NCBI RefSeq assembly: GCF_014358015.1
Contig: NZ_JACONV010000005.1
Coordinates: 124,001 to 188,000, forward strand
Length of the DNA: 64,000 nucleotides
Source of the DNA: Pseudomonas triticifolii
Lineage (GTDB): Bacteria > Pseudomonadota > Gammaproteobacteria > Pseudomonadales > Pseudomonadaceae
Direction of reading: 5' to 3'
Below are positions 54,647 through 63,390 of the stretch, in pieces. A program made the translations under genes and the position numbers. The stretch's first letter is position 1. Each line of letters starts with the position of its first letter. The notes under the pieces were generated by a model that saw only the letters and a list, made by a program, of their open reading frames with translations, ran no database searches and was not told where the DNA came from.

Positions 54647-55663
54647 ATGATTATGCAACCAGATATCGCCCAAAACCCCCGCCCCACAAGGCCCACGCTG
54701 TCCCGCCGCTTCTCCGTTGCGCCGATGATGGACTGGACCGACCACCATTGCCGCTTCTTCCTGCGGCTGCTCTCAAAGCATGCCTTGCTCTACACCGAAA
54801 TGGTCACCACCGGTGCCTTGTTGCATGGCGACAGTGCGCGCTTTCTCAAGCATGACGAGACTGAGCATCCACTGGCGCTGCAATTGGGCGGCAGCACGGC
54901 GGCAGATCTGGCGGCGTGTGCGCGGATGGCTGAAGGGGTGGGGTATGACGAGGTCAATCTGAATGTCGGTTGCCCGAGTGATCGGGTGCAGAACAACATG
55001 ATTGGTGCCTGCCTGATGGGGCATCCGGAGCTGGTGGCCGATTGTGTGAAGGCTATGCGCGATGCGGTGAGTATTCCGGTCACGGTCAAGCACCGTATCG
55101 GGATCAACGGGCGTGACAGTTATGAGCAGCTGTGTGATTTCGTCGGCAAGGTGCATGAGGCCGGTTGTGGGAGTTTCACGGTGCATGCGCGAATTGCGAT
55201 TCTGGAAGGCCTTTCGCCGAAGGAGAATCGGGATATTCCGCCGCTTCGTTACGACGTGGTCGCGCAGTTGAAAAAGGACTTTCCGAATCTGGAAATCGTC
55301 CTCAATGGCGGTATCAAGACGCTTGAGCAGTGTCACGAACATTTGAGCACGTTCGATGGCGTAATGCTGGGACGAGAGGCCTATCACAACCCGTATCTGC
55401 TGGCAGAAGTGGATCAACAGTTGTTCGGCAGCACCGCGCCCGTCATCAGCCGGGCTGAGGCGCTGGAAGCGTTGCGTCCTTACATCGAGGCGCACATCGC
55501 CAGTGGCGGCAACATGCATCATGTGACCCGGCATGTGCTTGGACTGGCTCAGGGCTTCCCGGGCGCGCGGCGTTTCCGTCAGTTGCTCTCGGTCGATATC
55601 CACAAGCATGAGAACCCGCTGATGCTGCTGGATCAGGCGGCTGCGTTTCTTGAAGGTCGTTGA
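54647..55663 (+). CDS. dusA: tRNA-dihydrouridine synthase DusA
   Basis: A 338-residue flavoenzyme that reduces U20/20a in tRNA. RRFSVAPMMDWTDHHCR opens the TIM barrel, and the catalytic Cys lies in NLNVGCPSDRVQNN (about residue 109). C-terminal HVTRHVLGLAQGFPGARRFR is typical. The start is uncertain (ATG 54647 or 54653), because the native 5' end was probably rewritten by the island junction; there is no strong ribosome site, and the frame is open further up to 54581. Confidence 0.93.
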   Translation: MIMQPDIAQNPRPTRPTLSRRFSVAPMMDWTDHHCRFFLRLLSKHALLYTEMVTTGALLHGDSARFLKHDETEHPLALQLGGSTAADLAACARMAEGVGYDEVNLNVGCPSDRVQNNMIGACLMGHPELVADCVKAMRDAVSIPVTVKHRIGINGRDSYEQLCDFVGKVHEAGCGSFTVHARIAILEGLSPKENRDIPPLRYDVVAQLKKDFPNLEIVLNGGIKTLEQCHEHLSTFDGVMLGREAYHNPYLLAEVDQQLFGSTAPVISRAEALEALRPYIEAHIASGGNMHHVTRHVLGLAQGFPGARRFRQLLSVDIHKHENPLMLLDQAAAFLEGR

Positions 55664-55810
55664 TCGGGGCCGATAACGGGCATCAGCAGAGGTACGCCTG
55701 TCAGTTCAGGCGTCGCTCATCTGCTCTGGATCAAAACAACCACTCTTTCCAGTGGCTGCGCCGCGCGGCTCGGGCTATGTTGACGGCATAACCCAACAAG
55801 GAAAGCTGTC

Positions 55811-56242
55811 ATGCATAAAGTTCTGGTTCCTTTCGACGGTTCCGAGCACGCCGTGCGGGCCCTCGGATATGTCATTGAGCTGTCTGCCGACCTCAAGAAG
55901 CCGCTTGAGGTGCACCTGTTGAACGTTCAGGCCAGCCCGATCGATTACAGCGACTATCTGGCACCGGACATGATCGAGGGGGTCAAGGCGGGTCTGAACA
56001 ATGAGGGCAAACGCGTGCTGGACGACGCCATCGAACTGCTGACCGCTGCCGGAACACGATTTCAGGCTCATGTGGACCTTGGCAATGTCGCCGAGCAGGT
56101 CGAGGTGCAGGTGCAGAAGCTCGGTTGCGACGCCGTGGTCATGGGCACTCGCGGGCTGGGCAGCATGACAGGCCTGTTGCTGGGGTCAGTCGCCACGCGA
56201 GTCATTCATGAAGCGTCAGTGCCCGTGACGCTGATCAAGTAA
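55811..56242 (+). CDS. Universal stress protein (UspA family)
   Basis: A 143-residue single-domain USP. It carries the ATP-binding pattern G-x2-G-x9-G-S in MGTRGLGSMTGLLLGSVA near residue 120, typical of ATP-binding Usp proteins, and opens HKVLVPFDGSEHAVRAL. Cytosolic. AAGGAA lies before ATG 55811. It converges on the response-regulator gene with an 8-bp gap. Confidence 0.88.
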   Translation: MHKVLVPFDGSEHAVRALGYVIELSADLKKPLEVHLLNVQASPIDYSDYLAPDMIEGVKAGLNNEGKRVLDDAIELLTAAGTRFQAHVDLGNVAEQVEVQVQKLGCDAVVMGTRGLGSMTGLLLGSVATRVIHEASVPVTLIK

Positions 56243-56250
56243 ACAGCCGC

Positions 56251-56715
56251 TTATTGCTGTGCCAGCGAACGCGGCTGGCGCAGTAATTCGATATGTTCTG
56301 GCGGCACCAGTTTGCGCAGCGTTTTGTACAGCGCTCGCGTCTCCAGCAGATTCCAGATACGCAGCATGGTTTCCAGAGCGTCCAGCGGCTTGCTGATGAA
56401 GTCACGTGCGCCCAGTGCCAGTGCGCGCAGACGCGTATCGCGGGTGGCATCGGCAGTCAGCACCATAATCGGTACGTAGTCGTTGGCCGGAATGCGTCGG
56501 CCCAGTTGTTCCAGCACGGCAAACCCGTCGAACTCAGGCATGTGCAGATCGAGAATGACCAGGTCCGGTTCGAAACTGTTGAACAGATCCAGCGTGCGCA
56601 AGGGTTCGGTGCTGCTCAGCACGTTGTTCAGGCCTTCACGAGCGAGCAGTTGCTCCATCAGTTCAAGATTGGGACGCTGGTCATCGATGATCAGGATGCG
56701 AAAGTCTCCAGTCAT
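56251..56715 (-). CDS. Stand-alone response regulator
   Basis: A 154-residue receiver domain with phosphoacceptor Asp56 (LVILDLHMPEFDGF) and Lys in FISKPL, plus a short C-terminal helix. Without a DNA-binding output, it probably acts as a phosphotransfer or protein-binding module. ATG 56715 overlaps the stop of the upstream hybrid kinase, so it is the last gene of a coupled four-gene unit. Confidence 0.85.
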   Translation of the reverse strand: MTGDFRILIIDDQRPNLELMEQLLAREGLNNVLSSTEPLRTLDLFNSFEPDLVILDLHMPEFDGFAVLEQLGRRIPANDYVPIMVLTADATRDTRLRALALGARDFISKPLDALETMLRIWNLLETRALYKTLRKLVPPEHIELLRQPRSLAQQ

Positions 56716-59039
56716 GTCGGCTCCGGTAAGTATTGATCCAGATACGCCAGAAAGGCAGGCACCTGAATGGGTTTGGTCAGAATGGCGGTCGCACCGGCCT
56801 CTTGCAGCGCTCTTTGAACGGTGTCGCTGGCATCGGCGGTGATCATCAGAATGGGCGTGCGAGCCGTTGCGGGCAGACGACGTAGCCGCTGCAGCACCTC
56901 CAGTCCCTGAAGGTCCGGCAGGTTCATGTCCAGCAGGATCAGTTGAGGGGAATGTTGCCTGGCCAGGTCCAGGCCCAGTTGCCCCTGCATGCTGGACAGC
57001 AGCTGAATGCCGGGCCTGCGTTGCAGCAGTGTTTCGATCAGGGCCATGCTCGACAGGTTGTCTTCGATGCACAGCACCTTGCCATGATAATCCGGTCGGG
57101 CAGGGGATTTGAGGGTGGGCAGCCTGTCGGTTTGTCGCGGCAGGGGCGCAGGCGTTGCCTGGACCTGTGCCCGAGGCAGCATCAGGGTAAAGCGGCTGCC
57201 CTGTCCGGGCGCGGTTTTCACCAGAAGCTGGCCCTGCATCATTTCCAGCATGCTTTTGCTCAGGGCCAGACCCAACCCGGTCCCTTCGACATTCGGATCC
57301 GCGCCCAGGCGCTCGAACGGTTTGAACAGTTGATCGATACGCTCAGGGGCGATGCCATGCCCGGTGTCCACGACGGTTACGGCGATTTGATCTTCCCGCT
57401 GTTCGACCTCCAGATGGACCTGCCCGCCAGGCGTGTTGTACTTGATGGCATTGGACAGCAGGTTCAGCAACACCTGGATCAAGCGCTGGCGGTCAGCGAC
57501 CACGCCGAGTTCATCGGACAGAGGCGGCAGTTCGACCAGGCGGATGCTGCCATCGGCCGCCATCGGCGAAACCAGCACCAGCGCTTCTTGAAGAACAGCT
57601 GAAAGGCGCACCGGTTCAAGGCTCAGAGACAGATGTCCCGCTTCGATCCGGGCAATGTCCAGCACTTCGTTGATCAGCTTCAGCAAATGCTGACCGGCAC
57701 GCAGGATATGCCCGACCTGGGGTCTCTGGCTGGCCGGCGAGTCCATGTCCAGCAACTGGGCGAACCCCAGGATCGAGTTCAGCGGCGTGCGCAATTCGTG
57801 GCTCATGCGCGACAGAAACTCGCTCTTGGCCCGGCTGGCACGTTCGGCTTCTTCGCGGGCGGTGCCCAGAGCAATCTCGGCGGCGCGACGGTCGGTGATG
57901 TCACGCGTGATCTTGGAAAAACCACGCAACGCGTTGCTACCGTCGTACTGTGCCGTAATCACCACGCTGGCCCAGAAGCGGCTGCCGTCCTTGCGGCAGC
58001 GCCAGCCTTCTTCCATGTAATGCCCTTCGACAGTGGCTAGATGCAGTGCCATGTCCGGGTGCTGCGGGCATTCCTGCGGTTGATAGAAAACCGAAAAGTG
58101 CTGGCCGATGATTTCCTGCTCGGTATAGCCCTTGATGCGCTCGGCACCGGTGTTCCACGACGTGATGTAGCCATGCTTGTCCAGCGCGAAAATGCCGTAG
58201 TCCTTTACTCCTTCGATGATGAGGCGCAGGCGCTCCTCGTTTTCACGCAGGGCGCGCTCGCGCTCGGCGAGCAACTGACCGGCCTCGACCAGTCGGGTGC
58301 TTAACTGACCGATTTCATCTTTTTCAGGGGGTTGCGGCTGCAGCGGCTGGCCAAGCGCAAGGCGCTGCGCGTTGCGTTGTACTTGCTGAACCCGGGTCAC
58401 GATGCCTCTGGAGAGCATCAATACGGCCAGAATGGCGCCGAACAGTCCGCAGGCGGCCGCCAGCAAGGTAGAGAACATCAGTCGTTCGCGAGTGGCGGCG
58501 GCAGCGGCGGTACGTTCGGCCAGCAGCGTGTCTTCGCGCTCGCGCATGATGCTGATCCGTTCACGCAATTGATCCAGGACGTACTTGTTCTCGATCAGGA
58601 TGCGCGTAATGGTTTCCGGTGCCTGAAGACTGAGCGTCTGCAGCTTTGCCAGACCATCCGCCTTGGCATGGATCAGCGGGTCTATCGCCATCAGGTATCT
58701 GCGCATCTGTTCGTCCTGAATGTTGGCGTCCAGGCGCACCAGTGCGGCGTCGATCAACGGCTGTGCATTCAGATAGGCGGGCAGGAAGTCAGCCTGACGG
58801 GTCAGCAGGTAGCCGCGCACGCTGGCGGCCGCTTCGGCGATCTGGGTGTGCACAGTCTGGATATCGCCCTGGACCAGCAGCACACGGCGTACATCCTCTT
58901 CGGCCTGCGCAGTCTGGCGTTCGGCATGGTAGATCAGGGCCAATGAAGACATCAGCACCACCAGCGGCATGGAAATCGCCAGAAGTGCCTTGCCGCGCAA
59001 CGGCAGATCCTGCCAACGGCTGGTGGTCAGTTCGCTCAT
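56712..59039 (-). CDS. CHASE3-HAMP-PAS hybrid histidine kinase
   Basis: A 775-residue membrane kinase. It has a CHASE3 sensor between two helices (approximately residues 15-205), HAMP, a PAS domain (approximately 275-390), HisKA (FLSRMSHELRTPLNSILGFA, approximately 415-480), a HATPase domain (N box LLSNAIKYNTPGG) and a C-terminal receiver with phosphoacceptor Asp in LILLDMNLPDLQGL. It overlaps the upstream LuxR-type regulator and the downstream regulator by 4 bp each. The stimulus is unknown. Confidence 0.88.
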   Translation of the reverse strand: MSELTTSRWQDLPLRGKALLAISMPLVVLMSSLALIYHAERQTAQAEEDVRRVLLVQGDIQTVHTQIAEAAASVRGYLLTRQADFLPAYLNAQPLIDAALVRLDANIQDEQMRRYLMAIDPLIHAKADGLAKLQTLSLQAPETITRILIENKYVLDQLRERISIMREREDTLLAERTAAAAATRERLMFSTLLAAACGLFGAILAVLMLSRGIVTRVQQVQRNAQRLALGQPLQPQPPEKDEIGQLSTRLVEAGQLLAERERALRENEERLRLIIEGVKDYGIFALDKHGYITSWNTGAERIKGYTEQEIIGQHFSVFYQPQECPQHPDMALHLATVEGHYMEEGWRCRKDGSRFWASVVITAQYDGSNALRGFSKITRDITDRRAAEIALGTAREEAERASRAKSEFLSRMSHELRTPLNSILGFAQLLDMDSPASQRPQVGHILRAGQHLLKLINEVLDIARIEAGHLSLSLEPVRLSAVLQEALVLVSPMAADGSIRLVELPPLSDELGVVADRQRLIQVLLNLLSNAIKYNTPGGQVHLEVEQREDQIAVTVVDTGHGIAPERIDQLFKPFERLGADPNVEGTGLGLALSKSMLEMMQGQLLVKTAPGQGSRFTLMLPRAQVQATPAPLPRQTDRLPTLKSPARPDYHGKVLCIEDNLSSMALIETLLQRRPGIQLLSSMQGQLGLDLARQHSPQLILLDMNLPDLQGLEVLQRLRRLPATARTPILMITADASDTVQRALQEAGATAILTKPIQVPAFLAYLDQYLPEPT

Positions 59040-59704
59040 CGCCAGTCGCCTGGTGCCTGAGAGACCAGACCCAATGCCACGCCTCTGACGGCGGCCTGGG
59101 TGCGGTCGGACGCGCCCAGCTTGCCGATCACTTTTTCGACGTGAGCCTTGGCAGTGCCGGTGGTGATGCCGAGTTTTTCGCCGATCTCCCGGTTGCTGAA
59201 TCCTCCCGCGACCAGCCCGAGAACCTGCCGCTCACGGGGTGTCAGGGCTTCGGGCAGGGCGTTGCCACTGGTATTGCGTTCGGTCATGCGTCTGAGCAGG
59301 CGCGCACTGACGCTGCTGTTGAGGGCCTCTTCGCCACGCGCCACGCGTTGCAGGCTGGCGATGACTTCGTCGCGGCTGGCGTCTTTGAGCAGATAGCCTA
59401 CGGCACCGGCGCTGATGGCGGCTTCCAGATGATCGGTGCTGTCGTCCATGGTGAAAATCACCACCTTGAGCTTCGGCATGCGCTGCTGCAGAAGCCGCGC
59501 TGCGCCCAGCCCGTTGAGTACAGGCATGCGGATGTCGAGGATCGCGATATCCGGTTGCAACGCCTCGCACAGTTCGACAGCCCTCTGGCCGTCGGCCGCC
59601 TGGCCGACCACCTCGAACTCAGGATGGCCCGCCAGCAGCGAGACGAACCCGGTACGGGTCACTTCATGATCGTCCGCCAGGACCAGTCGCAGGGTGTCAG
59701 TCAT
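59036..59704 (-). CDS. NarL/LuxR-family response regulator
   Basis: A 222-residue regulator. The receiver has phosphoacceptor Asp57 (IAILDIRMPV), and a LuxR helix-turn-helix follows (LTPRERQVLGLVAGGFSNRE at approximately 155-174). It should bind DNA as a dimer. Its start overlaps the stop of the upstream NarX-like kinase (ATGA), its probable partner. Target genes are unknown. Confidence 0.87.
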   Translation of the reverse strand: MTDTLRLVLADDHEVTRTGFVSLLAGHPEFEVVGQAADGQRAVELCEALQPDIAILDIRMPVLNGLGAARLLQQRMPKLKVVIFTMDDSTDHLEAAISAGAVGYLLKDASRDEVIASLQRVARGEEALNSSVSARLLRRMTERNTSGNALPEALTPRERQVLGLVAGGFSNREIGEKLGITTGTAKAHVEKVIGKLGASDRTQAAVRGVALGLVSQAPGDWR

Positions 59705-60885
59705 GAGGTTGCCTTGTCAGCAGTGAAAGGGACGGTGGCGCGCAGTCGTGTACCGCAATCGGGGCGGCTGACGCAAGTCAGGCGACCTCCCAGCAGGCTG
59801 GCACGTTCCTGCATCGCGACCAGTCCCAGTTTCTGAATACCGGTGCCGTCGGGTCTCTGATCGGCCGCAAAACCCCGGCCATTGTCTTCGAGCAACAGCG
59901 AAACCGTGCTGTCACTGATTTCCAGCGCCAGTTCTACGCTACCTGCGCCTGAATGCTTGAGCACATTGTTGATGCCTTCCTGGGCAATACGGAACAGACC
60001 GATCTCCAGGTGACTGGGCAGGCGAGCCATCGAGCGGGTGCTCCAGTGCACGGCAATCCCGCCTTCGCGCAGCCGGTCCGCCTCTTTGTCGACGGCCTGA
60101 AGCAGGCCGAAATCATCCAGTACGGTCGGTCGCAGGCCACTGATCAATTGTCGGCCTTCGCCCACGCAGTGCTGGGCCAGGGTCAGAATGGCCTGCAGAT
60201 CAACGTTCAGCGATTCGGGCAGCTCCGGGCAACGACCTGCAAAACCCTGCAGGCGCTGGTGCAGACCGGCGAGCGTCTGGGCCAGACCGTCGTGCAGGTC
60301 ATAGGCCATGCGCTTGCGCTCGTCTTCCTGCGCGGTGAACAACTGATGCACCAGCTCGGACATCGTCCGCTCGCGCGCGACCAGCGCTTCGAGCAACCGA
60401 TTGTTCTCCAGATGCGCGGCCAGCAGCGTCGCCAGCAGTTGCAGCGACTCGATGTCCTCGTTGTCCGGGGCGTTGATCCCTACGCTGTTGGCCAGCAGCA
60501 GCGTTCCGAACGCACCTTCGTCGGCACCGCGCAGCGGCAGCATCAGAACGCTGGGCAGCAGGGCGTCCGACAGGTCCAGCCACTGTGGACCGACGGCCAG
60601 CGCGTCGGCGACCTTGTCCATCGAGCTCAGGCGTTCCTTGCTGCCATGGCTGGCGGTGATACGCACCACGCTGTCGGCGTTCCATTCCAGCAACAGGCCG
60701 TGGTCCATGGCCACGAAAGCGCAGGCCCGTTGCAGTACGCGCTTGCGCATGGCTTCGGGCGGTAACTGGGTCAGCTCCTGACCGGTGTCCACCAACAGTC
60801 GCAGGCGCGCGGCGCGGCTTTGCGACTGGCGATACTGCGTACGGATCGCCAGGGCGCTTGCCGGATCATGAGGTGGGCTTTGCAT
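59701..60885 (-). CDS. GAF-containing NarX-type histidine kinase
   Basis: A 394-residue cytosolic kinase of the HisKA_3 class. It has an N-terminal GAF domain (approximately 50-185), then the phosphoacceptor motif YDLHDGLAQTLAGL near residue 205 and a HATPase domain with LLEDNGRGF. It has no membrane helix. Start at ATG 60885 with GGAG about 9 bp upstream. It is first of four overlapping genes and is the likely kinase for the adjacent LuxR-type regulator. Confidence 0.87.
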   Translation of the reverse strand: MQSPPHDPASALAIRTQYRQSQSRAARLRLLVDTGQELTQLPPEAMRKRVLQRACAFVAMDHGLLLEWNADSVVRITASHGSKERLSSMDKVADALAVGPQWLDLSDALLPSVLMLPLRGADEGAFGTLLLANSVGINAPDNEDIESLQLLATLLAAHLENNRLLEALVARERTMSELVHQLFTAQEDERKRMAYDLHDGLAQTLAGLHQRLQGFAGRCPELPESLNVDLQAILTLAQHCVGEGRQLISGLRPTVLDDFGLLQAVDKEADRLREGGIAVHWSTRSMARLPSHLEIGLFRIAQEGINNVLKHSGAGSVELALEISDSTVSLLLEDNGRGFAADQRPDGTGIQKLGLVAMQERASLLGGRLTCVSRPDCGTRLRATVPFTADKATS

Positions 60886-61082
60886 GCGTAGAGCTCCAGC
60901 GGGAAATAATGCGCGCGCGAGCACATCAGAAGTGACGCTATTAAAGCGCGGATGGTGAGTCAGCGCCTATCTGCCGATTGGCATACATAAATAGCCCCGT
61001 TCGGCCGATGGCGCACTCAGGGATTCACGGCAAATTGGCAACCACTGAATCCCTGAACAGATCACCCCGTAGGAGAGTTGCG

Positions 61083-61610
61083 ATGAAAGTGAAATTGACC
61101 GCCCTGGCCATGTTGTTTGCAGTGAGTGCCCCCATGGTTCAGGCCGCTGCCGAGCCTGCGGGCGGCTACACGTACCGTATGGTGGCCGAGCAGCCAAGCA
61201 ACGTGAACGACAAGGAAATTGCAGGCCTGTTCGACCGCTGGAACAAGGCCCTGAAGACCGGTAACTCGCAGACGGTATTGTCCATGTACACAAAGGATGC
61301 GGTGTTGCAGCCTACCGTCTCGAACAAGGTGCGGGCCACCCCGGCCGAGATCAAGGACTATTTCGATCACTTCCTGACCCTCAAGCCGGTCGGTGAGATC
61401 AACTACCGGGAAATCCGCCGCCTGGGTCCGGATGCAGCCGTGGACAGCGGTGTCTACACCTTCACCCTGACGGCTGCCGATGGTAAACAAAGCAAGGTCC
61501 AGGCGCGGTACACCTTCCTGTACCACCGCGTCGGTAATGAGTGGAAGATCCTCAACCACCACTCTTCGGCCATGCCGGAAGTGCAGCCTGAGTATCAGGT
61601 CAGCCGCTGA
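61083..61610 (+). CDS. Exported SnoaL/DUF4440-like protein
   Basis: A 175-residue protein with a signal peptide (MKVKLTALAMLFAVSAPMVQA) and a cone-shaped NTF2/SnoaL-like domain (LFDRWNKALKTGNSQTVLSM, and FLYHRVGNEWKILNHHSSAMPE at the end), often annotated SgcJ/EcaC-like. Function is unknown. It is periplasmic. GGAG lies 8 bp upstream of ATG 61083; a frame opening at 60978 lacks support. It converges on pvdS with a shared terminator. Confidence 0.72.
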   Translation: MKVKLTALAMLFAVSAPMVQAAAEPAGGYTYRMVAEQPSNVNDKEIAGLFDRWNKALKTGNSQTVLSMYTKDAVLQPTVSNKVRATPAEIKDYFDHFLTLKPVGEINYREIRRLGPDAAVDSGVYTFTLTAADGKQSKVQARYTFLYHRVGNEWKILNHHSSAMPEVQPEYQVSR

Positions 61611-61633
61611 TAAAAACGTGTTGCGCTGAAACG

Positions 61634-61668
61634 AAAAATCCGGAGCCCTGGCTCCGGATTTTTTTTGT
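61634..61668. terminator. Bidirectional terminator
   Basis: Stem AATCCGGAGCC/GGCTCCGGATT with loop CT, A-rich on the left and T8 on the right, between the SnoaL-like gene and pvdS. Confidence 0.85.
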
Positions 61669-61678
61669 CCTGAAACGC

Positions 61679-62215
61679 TCAGGCTTCGGTTCGCACGCCG
61701 TTTACCTTGCGGCAGTGGATCAATGCATCGCGAATCATGAAATTGACCAGCGTCGGCGAAACGCCCAGTTCCTTGGCAATGTCCTTTTGCGGCACACCGT
61801 GCAACCGGTACATCTCGAAGGCATAGCGCGTGCGCGCTGGCAGTTCGGACAGGGCGTCGGCGATCTTCTCAAGGCTTGAGAAATTGATGTGCGACGTTTC
61901 CGGTGAGGCCCCCTGAATCACCACATTCAACCCTTCGGCCTCGGGGCCGGTGTATTTCTGCTCCAGCGCCTGCTTGCGGTAGTGATCGATGGCCAGATTG
62001 CGCACGATCTGAAACAGATAGCTGAGCTGAGCCTTGAACGTCAAGCTCGTCTGGGGCGCGGAACGCAGCCTGAAAAAGGCGTCCTGAACCACGTCTTCGG
62101 CACGCGACCGGCAACCCACGATGCGTGCTGCGATCTTGACCAGCAGCAGATAGTTGTCGACAAAAACCTGGAGTAAAGGTGAGTCGCACTTGCTTGTGAA
62201 CACTTGTTCCGTCAT
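61679..62215 (-). CDS. pvdS: Pyoverdine ECF sigma factor PvdS
   Basis: A 178-residue extracytoplasmic-function sigma factor of the iron-starvation class, which directs RNA polymerase to pyoverdine genes. Region 2 reads SRAEDVVQDAFFRLRSAP, and region 4 includes RLHGVPQKDIAKELGVSPTL. It is near-identical in style to P. aeruginosa PvdS, including ALEQKYTGPEAEGLNVVIQG. AAGGTG precedes ATG 62215. A Fur box lies upstream, giving iron control. Confidence 0.95.
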   Translation of the reverse strand: MTEQVFTSKCDSPLLQVFVDNYLLLVKIAARIVGCRSRAEDVVQDAFFRLRSAPQTSLTFKAQLSYLFQIVRNLAIDHYRKQALEQKYTGPEAEGLNVVIQGASPETSHINFSSLEKIADALSELPARTRYAFEMYRLHGVPQKDIAKELGVSPTLVNFMIRDALIHCRKVNGVRTEA

Positions 62216-62291
62216 GGAATTCACCTTGCTACACATTCATTGAAGGGGGCGGCTTTGTGAGTCGCGCCATCACGTGGGGCGATAAATTAGT

Positions 62292-62310
62292 CTTAATGAT
62301 AATTATTGTC
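62292..62310 (-). promoter_or_regulatory. Fur box upstream of pvdS
   Basis: CTTAATGATAATTATTGTC matches the 19-bp Fur consensus at 15 of 19 positions. It lies 77-95 bp upstream of the pvdS start. Confidence 0.75.
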
Positions 62311-62393
62311 AAATGCGAAAGCGCATCAGCGCACTTAAAGGGGGCGGCGGTGATCAACGCGCTCGCCGACCGTGCAAGGCGCCCAGATGCGAC

Positions 62394-62417
62394 TAATTAT
62401 TTCCTGAGACCATCCGT
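62394..62417 (+). promoter_or_regulatory. PvdS-type iron-starvation promoter
   Basis: TAATT, a 16-bp spacer, then CGT (62415-62417) matches the PvdS promoter pattern TAAAT-N16-CGT with one difference. It points into the pvdG unit and is placed correctly for it. Confidence 0.6.
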
Positions 62418-62475
62418 TCTCCTTGATGACAGGCTCGCCCACGATTGCGGCCATGCAATGCATCAGGAGAACACC

Positions 62476-62541
62476 ATGCGTTTCCATCGCGCGCATCGCA
62501 GCGTTTACCCCGGATCCAGTGGACGGACGGTCCTGATATGA
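62476..62541 (+). CDS. 21-codon ORF overlapping the pvdG start
   Basis: A short ORF starting MRFHRAHRSV and ending TVLI, 62476-62541. It has a strong ribosome site (ATCAGGAGAACACC before ATG) and its stop overlaps the pvdG ATG (ATGA at 62538). The pvdG start itself has only a weak ribosome site, so this ORF could couple or regulate its translation. Peptide function, if any, is unknown. Confidence 0.45.
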   Translation: MRFHRAHRSVYPGSSGRTVLI

Positions 62542-63296
62542 GCAGCACCGTCACCATGAAGCTGTTTTGCCTACCGTATTCCGGCGCCAGCGCCATGTTC
62601 TACAGCCCCTGGCGGCGCAAGCTGCCTGAATGGTTGAGCGTGCGTCCTCTGGAGCTTCCGGGCCGGGGAATGCGCATGGGCGAGCCGCTGCAGACCGATA
62701 TTGCACAACTGGCCGGTTGTCTGGCCGATGAAATCGCGGCTGAACTGGACACGCCGTATGCGCTGTTCGGGCACAGCCTGGGCGGCTTGCTGGCCTTCGA
62801 ACTGGCGCATGCCTTGCGCGCTCGCGGGCTGCCTGCGCCGCTGGCCCTGTTTACGTCAGCCACGGCAGGGCCGGTGCGGCGCGACGTGAGCGACTATGCC
62901 GTTGCCAAGACGGATGCGCAGTTGGTCGACCGGCTACGTACGCTCAACGGCACCAGCGAAAGCGTCATCGCCAATGACGAGCTCATGCAGTTGATGCTGC
63001 CGATCCTGCGCGCCGACTTTCTGCTGTGCGGCAGCTTTGTCTATGGCGAGCGCGAGCCGCTGGACATTCCTGTTCACGTGTTCGGCGGCAAGCAGGACAG
63101 TGTCAGCGTCGAGGAGCTGCTCGACTGGCAAGACGACGCCGCGACGGGTTTTTCGCTGGACATGTTCGAGGGCCACCACTTTTACCTGATCGATGAACAG
63201 GCTCAATTGCTCCGCCATCTGCGGCGTTACGCCGAACAGCACCTGACCCGATGGCGCAACAGCGCTGCGCGGTTCCGGGCCCGCGCAGCCGGTTGA
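62538..63296 (+). CDS. pvdG: Pyoverdine type II thioesterase PvdG
   Basis: A 252-residue alpha/beta hydrolase of the type II thioesterase class, which clears misprimed carrier proteins of the pyoverdine NRPSs. The nucleophile is Ser80 in FGHSLGG, with Asp in VFGGKQDSVS and His in FEGHHFYL. The opening LFCLPYSGASAMFY is typical. It follows a PvdS-type promoter and precedes pvdL. Start at 62538; ATG 62556 is possible. Confidence 0.88.
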   Translation: MSSTVTMKLFCLPYSGASAMFYSPWRRKLPEWLSVRPLELPGRGMRMGEPLQTDIAQLAGCLADEIAAELDTPYALFGHSLGGLLAFELAHALRARGLPAPLALFTSATAGPVRRDVSDYAVAKTDAQLVDRLRTLNGTSESVIANDELMQLMLPILRADFLLCGSFVYGEREPLDIPVHVFGGKQDSVSVEELLDWQDDAATGFSLDMFEGHHFYLIDEQAQLLRHLRRYAEQHLTRWRNSAARFRARAAG

Positions 63297-63311
63297 AGCT
63301 CGCTCGCCCGA

Positions 63312-63344
63312 CGCGTCGCTGACCCTGCGACGCGCTTTCTTTTG
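63312..63344 (+). terminator. Possible terminator/attenuator between pvdG and pvdL
   Basis: A perfect 8-bp stem CGCGTCGC/GCGACGCG with loop TGACCCT is followed by CTTTCTTTT. It lies in the 94-bp gap between the two genes and may reduce read-through. Confidence 0.45.
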
Positions 63345-63390
63345 ACACCCAGACCCGCTCTGGCAAGCCGAATCCAGCAGGAACCTCATC

